From: Rhynochetos jubatus
Taxonomy: Eukaryota; Chordata; Aves; Eurypygiformes; Rhynochetidae
DNA: 64,000 nt
Assembly: GCA_027574665.1 (NCBI GenBank)
Contig: CM050657.1
Span: forward strand, 26,845,408-26,909,407
Reading direction: 5' to 3'
A program made the translations under genes and the position numbers. Each line of letters starts with the position of its first letter. Position 1 is the first letter of the stretch. The notes under the pieces are model-generated. The model searched no databases and was not told where the DNA came from. It was given only the letters and a program-made list of their open reading frames with translations. This document shows positions 37,955 through 48,053 of the stretch, piece after piece.

Positions 37955-38290
37955 CAGCCTTCCAGTGCCTAAAGGGGCCTACAAGGAAGCTGGGGGGTGA
38001 CTCTTTCCAAGGGCCTGTGGCGACAGGACAAGGGGTAACGGGTTTAAACTGAAAGTGGGGAGATTTAGATTAGATATCAGGAAGAAGTTCTTCCTGGAGA
38101 GTGTGGGGAGCACTGGGACAGGTTGCCCAGAGAAGCTGTGGGTGCCCCATCCCTGGGAGTGTCCAAGGCCAGGCTGGATGAGGCTTGGAGCAACCTGGTC
38201 TAGTGGAGGGTGTCCCTGCCCATGCCAGGGGGGTTGGAATTGGATGGTCTTTAAGGTCCCTTCCAACCCAAACCGTTCTGTGATTCTATG
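37955..38290 (+). mobile_element. CR1 LINE 3' end, plus strand, young
   Basis: It contains the CR1 terminal blocks: ‘ttagattagatatcaggaagaagttcttcctgg’, ‘gacaggttgcccagagaagctgtgg’, ‘tggatgaggcttggagcaacctggtctagtgg’ and ‘aaggtcccttccaacccaaaccgttctgtgattctatgat’, with the 8-base tail unit. It is nearly identical to the copy at 43.3 kb (by eye about nine or ten differences over 250 bases), so both are fairly recent members of one subfamily. Confidence 0.92.
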
Positions 38291-39335
38291 ATCTGTGACA
38301 AAGGCGGAAAAGTTCCTGAGTGAGTGGCTTCCAGGTGACATTCTTTTTGGCAATGTGCCATGTTTAGTGTCACGTTTATACCCATAGGAAACATTTTTTA
38401 AGTCCTATTTCTTCTGATTGACTGTGAGTGCAGTGCTCCTGGCGTCTTAAAAATCATGATTTGGTTTAGTCTGAGCCTTTTTGAAATCTGGAGTTAGGAA
38501 TTACTAAAGGCTTATTTTAGTGCTGCGTTCTGAAAAAAACACTAGGAGAAGGGCGGTTTCTGTGCACTGCAGGACAACTGGGGCAACTGTTCAAATATTA
38601 CTAATCGTAAACATAGCATTCCTGTAAAAATACAGCTTAGGAGTCAAGGGGAGTCATCTGTAAAGCTGTGTGTTTAGGAGGTGCGTTGTCTCGGATGGGA
38701 GTGTAAGCGGACTAGGAAACAGAAGACTGTTCTCAAACAGATTTGTAATTTGTGGCAGAGGTAAGATTATTAAAAGTGTGATTGAAAATTGCATATGTAC
38801 ACAACTTTGAACAAATATAATTTCTCCCTTTTAATTTGTGCTCAGGAGAAGCTCTCCCAAGTTATTTTCTGTATTGATGTCGTTGCTTGTGGAGTGTCTC
38901 ACTTCATGAGGTATGAAGCACCCGGTGAGTCTTGTACAAGGGTTGGCTTGAGGCAACGCTTACTGGGTCTGCGATGTCCACAAATTGCATTCCTGTTGCT
39001 TTTGTGCTGTGTGGCTGGGGGATCTCCTCATGGTGTTGGGAGTGGATGTTACAAACCAGTCGGAAGCACACACGTGGGCTTGGGAGCAGTAGTCTTTCCC
39101 TGAAGAGGTAGTGGTCCCCTCTGGGGGACTTGTGACTTCCATCCCTGACCAGAGGAGAGGGATTGCTCCTGTTCTGGAGATGCAGTTGCCACAGTGGGAA
39201 GTGAGCGGGGAGAAAAGCAGATGTTCCTGTGGGAACTTCTTCATTAAATGTTTTTGGGTAGTAAATCTCTGTAGATGGCTGGACATGAGGTTGTTAAAAA
39301 AAATCCAAACACATCAAAGCTCAAGTGATTGGAAC

Positions 39336-39770
39336 CTAAAAATGTACTTGTCCTTCAAAAGAGAAAGTATAGAAAATGTCAACAGCTCGGCCTTTCAAAT
39401 TAAGTGGTGAGACATCCCACTTCATCGCTTTGATAGCTTTGATCATGTTGTGGATGTCCTCACTCCTTTGAAATGTATCGTAAAATTCCTCTTGAAAGTA
39501 TTGCTCAACTGGCTGATGTTCGTCTTGTGAGGAACGTCTCTGCAGGCTTGCAATAAACGCTTTTTCTTTGGAAGCCTGTGTCAGCATTTTGTTCTCGCAG
39601 ATTTGCTTTGCTGCTTGAGTGTATTCATCTGCTGCTCGCTCTTTAAAGAGGTTCTGGCTTAAGGTTATCCCTAACAGAAGCCCATCACATGAAGAGGTGG
39701 TACAGAAAGAAGGCAAAGATCCTATAAACACATCGGTTTACCAGATTTTGGAGCTGGCCACTTGGTATTT
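39336..39770 (-). other. Unrecognised coding-like block 1 (minus strand, ACSL3 intron 1)
   Basis: This is an open minus-strand frame of more than 130 codons with balanced, protein-like composition. Visible segments include LFKERAADEYTQAAKQICEN, ASKEKAFIASLQRRSSQDEH and EDIHNMIKAIKAMKWDVSPL. It ends ...FSFEGQVHF and a stop. It looks alpha-helical and hydrophilic, with no transmembrane stretch. I do not recognise the family. It could be an exon of a nested gene, a decayed gene copy, or a chance open frame. No known gene sits here in human 2q36. Confidence 0.3.
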
Positions 39771-39807
39771 TTTAAATAAATGAATATAGGATAGTGGGTA
39801 ATAATTT

Positions 39808-40056
39808 TTACATGAACTCTAATTCATCTGAAAGTGAATGAGAACATTTTAATGCATGTATAGCTTCTGCTAGAGAAGAAACAAGCACCTTTATTGCTAA
39901 AAATCTGTGCTGTCGTGGCGTTAGATTTTTATTCTGCTCTGACAAATACCTGACTTGAATACAGCAACGACCAGACTGAGTATACAGCAAGAGAACATCT
40001 TTCTCTGTTTTGATTTTTAAGAAACAAGTGACCCAGACCTGTTCACGCCTTAGCAT
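39808..40056 (-). other. Unrecognised coding-like block 2 (minus strand)
   Basis: This open frame of 82 codons sits just upstream (in minus direction) of block 1, in a different frame. Segments include TEKDVLLLYTQSGRC, LTPRQHRFLAIKVLVSSLAE and AIHALKCSHSLSDELEF. An acceptor-like CTTGTTTCTTCTCTAGCAG and a donor-like CAG|GTATTT occur inside it on the minus strand. The family is not recognised. It may belong with blocks 1, 3, 4 and 5. Confidence 0.25.
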
Positions 40057-40151
40057 TTCAGATATCCCAGATATTACAGAACTGATCTAAGGCTGTGTTT
40101 TCTGGTAGAAAATAGCGTATCAAACCACTGTGGTCTTTCCCTTGCGTTCAG

Positions 40152-40378
40152 GTGGAAAGCAGAGTCTGCCTCCCAGTGGAAGTACTCAGGAGGATTTTCT
40201 TGAACAATTGGAAAATGGCTGTAGGAATTTGGAGGGTGATGAACTGGCAGCAATAACTGGGCTGTTACTTCACTTCTCCAGTAGCCAAAGGTTGAGGGTA
40301 ATGATGAAGTTCCTGGTTTACTTCTGTGAAGAGTTTTTTTTCATATTGTGTGTACAGTGGTATGGGTGTTCTTGTTAA
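40152..40378 (+). other. Plus-strand coding-like segment
   Basis: An open frame follows a good acceptor (TCTTTCCCTTGCGTTCAG). It contains STQEDFLEQLENGCRN and LEGDELAAITGLLLHFSSSQ, which is protein-like and leucine-rich. A donor-like GTAATG follows near 40299. The family is not recognised, and the frame may be chance. If real it would lie on the same strand as ACSL3. Confidence 0.18.
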
Positions 40379-43134
40379 GTGCTCTTCTGTGTTTATTTTG
40401 TGGCTGTGGCTTAAAAATCCAGCAGTATACTTGGGAAATCAGTGTTTTTGTCTCTTTGACAGTCAATTTGCAGATACCAAAGTTAACTCTGAGATTTTCT
40501 CCAGTAGTAAGGTACTTTATCCATTAATTTCTTTGTTTCTCTGACCCAAACCTGAGAACATTTAAATTTTGGCATTAAGTACATCTCCTAAATGCTGTAA
40601 TAACTGCTCATGAGGAGGAATGGAAGCAGTGTGTTGACAGTGCCTGCTAAATCAAAGTGCCTGAAACAAGAAAGACACTTGTTTGCCATGAAGCTGTTCT
40701 ATGTAGTGGGAAGAGAAGACCAGAGGTGTAGCAGCACTGGGTTGTGTTCCTGTCACAGCCATTGTTTTGTTGAATGACTTTGAATAAATGTGTTTATCAT
40801 GCTGTATTAGTAGTAACGGTGATGTTAACCTGTTGGGAAGTGCTTTGGGGTTTGCTGGCAATTGTTACCTTAGAGCTGTGTTTTATTAATAGAAGATGTA
40901 TTCATCGATACATTACATATTTACTGTTTTGTATAAGTTAAAATAACTTCCTTAAGGAAGAGAAGTTTTGAAATGTTTTGAATAGAAGAATTTCTGAGGT
41001 GCAGAATTGCGATGGGGTTGGCGGTTTCAGCTGATTTTAGTATCTTGGAAGGGTGTTTGTGGCACAGGTAATGGTAGCTTTAGGGAGTGCCCATTTAAGT
41101 GTTGCTCCTGAATTACTGCTGAACCCATTTTGATTTCGTTCTACTTTTCACCTGTTACAAAGGTTTAGTCTTCGGTTTATAGCTCAGTCAGACTGTGCGT
41201 TGAAAGTCCCGTAGGTTTTTGTGGAAAACGAAGTTTGTCTACTTTGTGATGGTCCCGTTAGCTTTCAGGTCCTCATAAATATGACCATCTTTGTTTTGTT
41301 GGAAAGCAGAGTATGGATTTACAGACCTGAGCCTCTCACTGTCCTGCAACAGGCAGTGATATTGCATACAGGTGGGGCATGAAGTCTGTACAAGAGTTGA
41401 TAGCAAATGGATGTTTTTAACAGCCGGTTACCATTGCCTTTTTGGAAACAGATATATTTCTGGGATATACCAAGATATATAACTTGGATATACCAAGGAT
41501 TCATTTAAGAAGTGTTCGCCCTCAAGAAATGTCATCTGCTTCTATCTGATTTAGGTCTGTGCTACCACATTTGTCTCCCTCTTGCCTGCCACCACCAGGT
41601 GTGATACTCTTTTCCCTTTCTTGGTGTAAATGGGCCTATGAAGAGGAAAAGGACAAGTATTATCTAAGAAAGCTTGTAAAACATTTACAATTTCCTTTGT
41701 CTCAAGATTTAGTTAATAGAGTAGAAAGTCTCTCCTTTACCCAAAGGACTTCTCTGGTTCATGTAATTCCTACCGTTATGGTGCCTTGGTGCCTAACAAG
41801 TACCTAATGTATTTATCCTGCTAACAGCCTTCTGGCTGCTTCCTAGGGAAATAAGAGTGTAATTTTACAAATTAGCATTGAAATGTGAAGGACATAAATT
41901 AAACCTCTTTGTATTTATAAGAGTAACCTGCATCCAAAGTTCGAAGGCATTTAGGCTGTAGCACTTGAAACCCCAAGGGTGAGCTCCAAAAACAGTAAGT
42001 AGTGAGATCATTAGTAGTGAGAGAAGGAGGTTAATCCTCCAGACCACAGCTCTTCTCTGACCCACAGTGTCACAAGTTTTGCGTATCTCTGTGCTGATCT
42101 TGGTTCTCCTACAGCTGAGTGAAGCGTTTGATTTACAGGGTGACTGCCAGGCTCCTTCCCTCCTCCAGCTGTGTGTTCTCGCTGGGGTGGCATTAAGGCC
42201 TGTGTGTCCATGGTTAGCCGGGCTGAGAGAGCAGAAGAACAACTTCTTTTGTAGTGCTAATGTTCTGTTGGTTTAGGTGCCTGCAGTGACTCACCCTGGG
42301 CTCAAGTAAGTACCAGAGTTTGATACAAAGGAAAATTCACCCTTCTGCCCTGGGAAGGAGAGGGTTTAAACTGGATCAACAAGCTAATCCGACTCATTCC
42401 TAGCCACACAGGCACTCCTGTGTTGGTACAATGGAGGGAAAGAGTTGGGAGATGAACAGCCTGTTTTTATTAGCAGCCCGCTGTTAAATCCGCTTGAGCC
42501 AAACTGAAACCATACCCTCAGGCCGTGCACCTCATGAGCAACCTTGGGTGCCCCAGCAGTGTATCCAACACTTGCCTTGGAAATTAGTTCGTTCCAGGCT
42601 GCGATGCATCTGTCCTGATGGTCGCTGTGCGCCCTCGTGTGCTTTCAGAATAGCCCCTGTGCGCAGCATCGCCTGAGCTGCTGTCAGGAGTGGAGTTCCG
42701 TTGTGGATTTGGTTACGCTGAAGCCTCCCGGGGGACAGGTTGTGTGAGCAGGAGCACGGAGGTGGCTCCGGCAATCAGGCTGTGCCTCTCTGTGATCCCC
42801 AGCAGAGCAGCTTGGAACATCTACGGAGCCCGAGTATTCACCCAGGGTTGTGCGAGAGGTGGGTCACAGCTGGAGGCTCCACGGGGATGCCAGCAAGGCA
42901 GCTCAGAATTACCCTAGCTGTGCTTGCAGAGAGTAGTTACTCTCCCTGTGTCCAGAAAATCTGTGTTCCTCTGAGGAAAAAGCCATAATCAGCAGTAATT
43001 TTGGTCTCCCACCATATCTCTGTCTGCAAGCTAATAGCAGTTCATAGCATGTGTAGTGGCAACGAGGGTGAAGTCCAGGGAGAGACAGATTGTCTCTTGT
43101 TCAGGACTTGGAGTGAGAAACCAAGACTGGAAGT

Positions 43135-43563
43135 GATTCAGAGGGCTGGAGCCCCTTTCCTATGAAGAAAGGCTGAGAGAATTGGGCTTGTTCAGCCTGG
43201 AGAAGAGAAGGCTCTGGGGAGACCTTATAGCACCTTCCAGTACCTGAAGGGGGCTACAAGGAAGCTGGGAGGGGGCTTTTTACAAGGGCCTGTAGTGACA
43301 GGACAAGAGGTAACGAGTTTAAACTGAAAGTGGGGAGATTTAGATTAGATATCAGGAAGAAGTTCTTCCTGGAGAGGGTGGGGAGGCACTGGGACAGGTT
43401 GCCCAGAGAAGCTGTGGATGCCCCATCCCTGGGAGTGTCCAAGGCCAGGCTGGATGAGGCTTGGAGCAACCTGGTCTAGTGGAGGGTGTCCCTGCCCATG
43501 GCAGGGGGGTTGGAACTGGATGATCTTTAAGGTCCCTTCCAACCCAAACCGTTCTATGATTCT
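43135..43563 (+). mobile_element. CR1 LINE 3' end, plus strand, young
   Basis: This copy starts with ‘ggctggagcccctttcctatgaagaaaggctgagag’, then ‘cagcctggagaagagaaggctctggggagacctta’, and the same terminal blocks as the 37.95 kb copy. It ends ‘aacccaaaccgttctatgattctg’. It is closely related to that copy and in the same orientation 5 kb away. The long minus-strand open frame over it is antisense to the repeat and not a gene. Confidence 0.92.
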
Positions 43564-44396
43564 GGGTCTGCCTGCTTGAGGAAGCTTTATGAATCCCTCC
43601 AGCTGAGTGTCTGACTGTACAGCCACGCAGTCCCCTTCTTCAGCAAAGGCTGTGTAATGACTGTAACAAGTCCTGCGTGGGGCTAGAAGTGATGCTGAGA
43701 CCCAGGAGCAGCGTGACGAAGGGTGGCATGGGGGCGTAGGGAGGCTGGAAAATAAGCAAGCATGGGACAAGGTCAGTGTTTGTGCCTGTGTGGAAACCAC
43801 TGGGGCTGGGAGAGAGGGGACGACAGAATGTCTTGGAGGGAGCTGGGCCCTGGGGAGCGACACAGATCCCATGAGCAGTCCCAGGGCAGTGGCTCTCTGG
43901 GGATGCAGGAGGTGGGGGGCATGGAAAGCAGGGGAGGTTGGAGGGGGAGCTGAGGCGGGTCCTTGTGCTTGTTCTGCTGTCACTTCAAATTTGGGAAAAT
44001 GTGCTGGGCACTAACTCTTCTCTAGGCATCTGCTTGTACCATTCTCTGAGGCTTGTTGGGATTTCCATCCTCATAATTTCATGAAATGTGTGAAGACACT
44101 TTTGCCGTCGCAGTGAGGAACATCTGTTTTCAAATATAACCATGTCTTACACCCATATTGCAAAACAGACCTTCCTCTTAGAGTCCTAAAGGCATACCCA
44201 TCTTTCCTCAGCACCGTTTGTTACCGCAGGCTCTGCCTCGCCTCGTAGTCAAGGGAGCTTCCTTGTGAATCAGAGGCTGTTGCTTCCACAGAAGTTTGGG
44301 TTTTCTTTTCTGTTTGCATATAGATAAGTACGTGAGTATTTATGAATGCATAATAGTAACTAGTTTAAATCTTTTTTTGGTAAAAGGAACGCTTAC

Positions 44397-44759
44397 ATGC
44401 TGATGCTAACACAGAAATGTGTTCACTGGCAGCTCTAATGGCGAATTCCAGGTGCAGTAACAAACCCGCTTCCTTAAGGTGGTTAATACTGCTTTTTAAG
44501 TCCAGAAGTAAACTAATAGAGGCTAATTTCTGATACAGTTGAAGTTCGGTATTATGGGCGTTGTCATACTGTCTCAAGTACTGAGATTGTTAGGTTTTAT
44601 AATGAAGATCTTGGCCAATACATTAAGATACCCAGTTATTTTGTCCAATAAAGCCCAAGCCTGTAAATAATCTTTTTTTATCCTTTCTGTGAATGTTAAC
44701 GGATCAGTTTCTTTTTGCAAGATTCGCTGATAAGAGAAATACAACGTGTGTTCCTGTGA
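44397..44759 (-). other. Unrecognised coding-like block 3 (minus strand, exon-like)
   Basis: This 363-base stretch on the minus strand is bordered by an acceptor (CAACAATTTGCAG) and a donor (GCAT|GTAAGCG). Protein-like open text runs through it in two overlapping frames, the first containing LQKETDPLTFTERIKKDY and the second LQLYQKLASISLLLDLKSSI and LLLHLEFAIRAASEHISVL. As read it is not one uninterrupted frame, so it may be a decayed gene piece or may contain an intron too small to be likely. The family is unknown. Confidence 0.3.
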
Positions 44760-44897
44760 CTGCAAATTGTTGATGGAAATGTGTTTTTATGTAAAGGTGC
44801 GTTGGAATTTCTGGGTTTGAGTTTGGTTTTGTTGTAGGTAGTACATGTGAAATCGTGGAAGTCAAGAAGTGGGGCAGCGAGCACACTGGGTACTTAC

Positions 44898-45066
44898 CTC
44901 AAGCAGCAAATAATCACTGCAGCTCTTTTGTGGAAGAGATTATCTGTGTAAGAACTGAATAGCTGTGTAAATAATGATGTTTGCAGACAGGTGGTAGGTA
45001 CGAAATGTTTGCATTTGCTGCATATTTTAAATGTGCATTGCTGGCACAGGTTTTTAAGAGTACTTT
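44898..45066 (-). other. Unrecognised exon-like block 4 (minus strand)
   Basis: This 169-base stretch has excellent splice signals on the minus strand. The acceptor is GGTTTTATTTACTGCTCTTTGCAG and the donor is GAG|GTAAGTAC. One frame is open throughout, with segments CTFKICSKCKHFVPTTCLQT and LFTQLFSSYTDNLFHKRAAV. A short (138-base) intron would separate it from block 3, but the open frames do not join in phase there. It may be a non-coding or decayed exon. The family is unknown. Confidence 0.3.
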
Positions 45067-46546
45067 CTGCAAAGAGCAGTAAATAAAACCTTGATGTGTA
45101 GTGGAGCAAAGTCAATAAATGTCATGATTACTATTTTATTTGGTCTTTTTATACAGTGTCCAGGGATATTTATTACTCAGGCTGAAATGTATTCTCTGCA
45201 TAGATAGCTGTGCGAAGATAGGTACCTCTTTCGCACCCCAAATGCTACAACCAGTGTTACACTGAAAGACACTGGGGAGGGTTTGTCAGGGAGGCACGCA
45301 GCATGAGCCACTGAATCTAACTAATGCTGTTCAGCCACCTTGATTGTACTGGGCTTGAGTGCAAACCACGACTAAGTTGTGTGTTAGTTGGCTTTAATTT
45401 AGATGTAGTGGGCGTAGGCTCTCTGAGAGCAGCGCAGTATTAGATGAGGAAAAGGTTTTATGTATTGTAAAAGACAAGTGAAAGAACAGAGAATGTGTTT
45501 TACGATTGCCATGTTTAATGGGGATTTTCCCTTTTTAGATTTCACGCGATTGCCTGTGACAGCTCCTGTTGAGTAAACTGAGACGGGAACATCTTGTAGC
45601 GGCTGCTGTACCTGTACCTGCCACAATGAGAAGTTGCATAAGGTGTCTTTTTGTTGTTAATTCATGCTTTTGTTGTAGTGTAATTATTATAAGCAGGTCA
45701 ATTAGTAAACACATTCCTTTTGGGATTTCCCCCCCCTCCCCTTATTTAACAAAAGTGTTCTTCTAAAACTAAAGGGTATAACAGTATTAGTATAAGTAGT
45801 GTATCAGGCCAAATCACTGATTATTAAGCAAGGATCAGTCCTGAAAACTGCCGGTTTACTTCCCTGGACACAGGAATGAGCGCGCTGGTTGCTTCTTCTC
45901 TTTGCTGTTGGAAAAAAGAAGTGTGTAATTTTTATTTGTGGTCTTACTTTGGTTTATTTACCTCCTTCTTACATTCAAAAGCAGTCATATACTTCCAAAA
46001 TGAACAAGTTGACTACAAGTTGTATTTCAGTGATATTTTAAAGCCCCAGTACAGTATTTCACTAAGTCTTTCAGAGAGCTATTTGTTGGGTGCTTTTTAA
46101 AAGGTTAGACTATTGAGCAGCAAAACGTACGTCCCTTTCAGATTTGATATAACCTTGAAAATTTCCCTAAAACTTCTCATTTTCAAATGAATTAATAATT
46201 ACGAGTTTTCATGTTGAGTTTTTAAAATACTATACATGAGAAGTTCACAATAGCAGTTGCTACAGAGAAAAATGCGTGTGCAAACATTGTATCTTAATGG
46301 AAATAATGTTTTTCTTTTACAGTGTCATTAAAACTGGTGGGTTTGTGTGTTTAGTTAAATGACCTTTTATTTAAAAAACCCCCAAGAAAACAGCCAAACC
46401 AAACAACATACTGTCATGTTCAACAGCATTGGTTTTGCTTGCAGTAAAAGGTAATTGTCTTCCTGCTAGCACACCACTCTCAAGTTGGGGCTACGTTTTG
46501 CTTCTACATTGTCATCAAAGATTTTTTTTTTTAATTGGCTGCTTAG

Positions 46547-46674
46547 TGATCAATTTAGCTGACTTTGACATTCCCAGCAGAGGAACATCAATGATAAATC
46601 TCTTGGACGAAGGCATTTTAAACTGTGTCTCCTTTGCTTACCTGGAATTCTTCTCTTCAGCAACACAGCAGTGA
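46547..46674 (+). other. Plus-strand exon-like segment
   Basis: A strong acceptor (a T-run then AATTGGCTGCTTAG) is followed by an open frame to a stop. It contains INLADFDIPSRGTSMINLLD and EGILNCVSFAYLEFFSS. The segment is short and unrecognised. It could be a cryptic terminal exon or chance. Confidence 0.15.
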
Positions 46675-47411
46675 AATGATGAGTTACAATGAGTCTTGTG
46701 TTCTTCTTCATCAGGGAAAGAGGTGGAGCCTTTACGTTGCCACGAAGGAGCTTCCTTTGTGTCCTGGCTCAGCTCTCTTCAGAACCATCACCCTACAAAG
46801 ATAGTGGAACTTACTATTTTAATGACTATATTAGAATTTTTTTTTTTGCTTGTTAGAATTTTTAAAAGATAAAAAAGTATCTTTTGCAAATACAGTTTCT
46901 TGCCTTCCCTTTTCAATTTTAAGTGAAAGAAAAATTGTTGTGTAAAAGAAACTGTTTGAAATAGGAGAGTTGTAATAGCCTCACTTTACTGATGGAGAAA
47001 CTGAAATACTTAGCATTTTACTTAGGGTAACAGATCCCCATCAGTGTAGGGCTGTAGAGCTGGATGCTTTCTTTTCTGAACCAGCATGACATTCCAAACT
47101 ACTTCCCCTTAGTCTGGCCTGTTGGAGTGTCCTCAGACCCTTTCTTGCGACGCAGCCTTTATGAACTGGTGGGCATAGCACCACTGGTGACTTGCAGCTC
47201 AAGGCAGACATCCCCAGGTTTGGGGGTTATGTGCAAGGCTTCAGGTAAGCCAGAAGAGAGCTTGTCATGAGGCCTTGGCGTGGTTATTTTAGAAATGGTG
47301 ACAAAGGTTCCTCTCTCCTCTGAGGTAGGAATAAAGCTGTTGGGATAACGGCAAAATCAAATGGGAAGCTGCTCTTCTGCAAGGGCTCAGGGCCTCTCTA
47401 CCCACGGAGAG

Positions 47412-48053
47412 TTATGAAACCCAGGGAGTGTTTTTGGACAGACTCAACTGTTTGTCAGACGGAATTTCTTTGGAGAGCAGTTTTTCCAAAGATATTAGAT
47501 CAGTTGCCTTACTGTTTGCTTGTAACAGTGTTTGGTTCAAGTTTGCTTCTACTTTGTAGACCCGGAGAAGTTCTCCAACTGTATAAGGAGGGGGAAAAAA
47601 ATGTGCTCCCCTGAATTTGGCCAGAGAAAATTGTAGTGCAACATGCTGTTTTGAAAAATGGGTAAACTTCTGGTGGGTGAACTCTGGATTCAGCTTTAAA
47701 ACATCGTGTTCTATGCTGCTATCAACAACAGCATAATTTTTGTGGACTGCAATAGCTTTTTTGGCTGACACATGGTTATTGCCACTGGGTATCCTTCAGT
47801 GACAGCCTAAGAACATAAGTCTCTTCCAACAATTGCTGAATTTACCCTTTAGCCTATTGAAGGTGTGTGTTTGGTCATGGATTTTTGCCTTTGGTCTGAA
47901 AATTAAAAGATATAAACTTCTATTTTTATTTTTTCTTGGGTTGTAAATCCCTTTTCCCCAGTAAGCCCCTGCTGGGAAGAGGTCCTGTGCTTTATTTGAA
48001 TGTCTCTCTGGGCGCTTTGCAGAAGAGACGTTGATGTTGCTCGGTTCCTTCAA
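47412..48053 (-). other. Unrecognised coding-like block 5 (minus strand)
   Basis: Two successive minus-strand open stretches cover about 640 bases. The first (48053-47796) includes DLFPAGAYWGKGIYNP and SLYLLIFRPKAKIHD. The second (about 47787-47412) includes AIAVHKNYAVVDSSIEHDVL, FSKQHVALQFSLAKFRGAHF and PPPYTVGELLRVYKVEANLN. They are in different frames. A donor-like AACA|GTAAGG lies inside the second near 47513. Composition is protein-like and no repeat family was recognised. A YWGKGIY...LYLLIF arrangement loosely recalls ADP-ribosyltransferase-like folds, but the similarity is too weak to name a family. Confidence 0.3.

Noticed and set aside
43345-43983. 212-codon minus-strand open frame
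   Set aside because: About one third is antisense to the CR1 copy at 43.13-43.56 kb, and the remainder is Pro/Ser-rich with no family resemblance.
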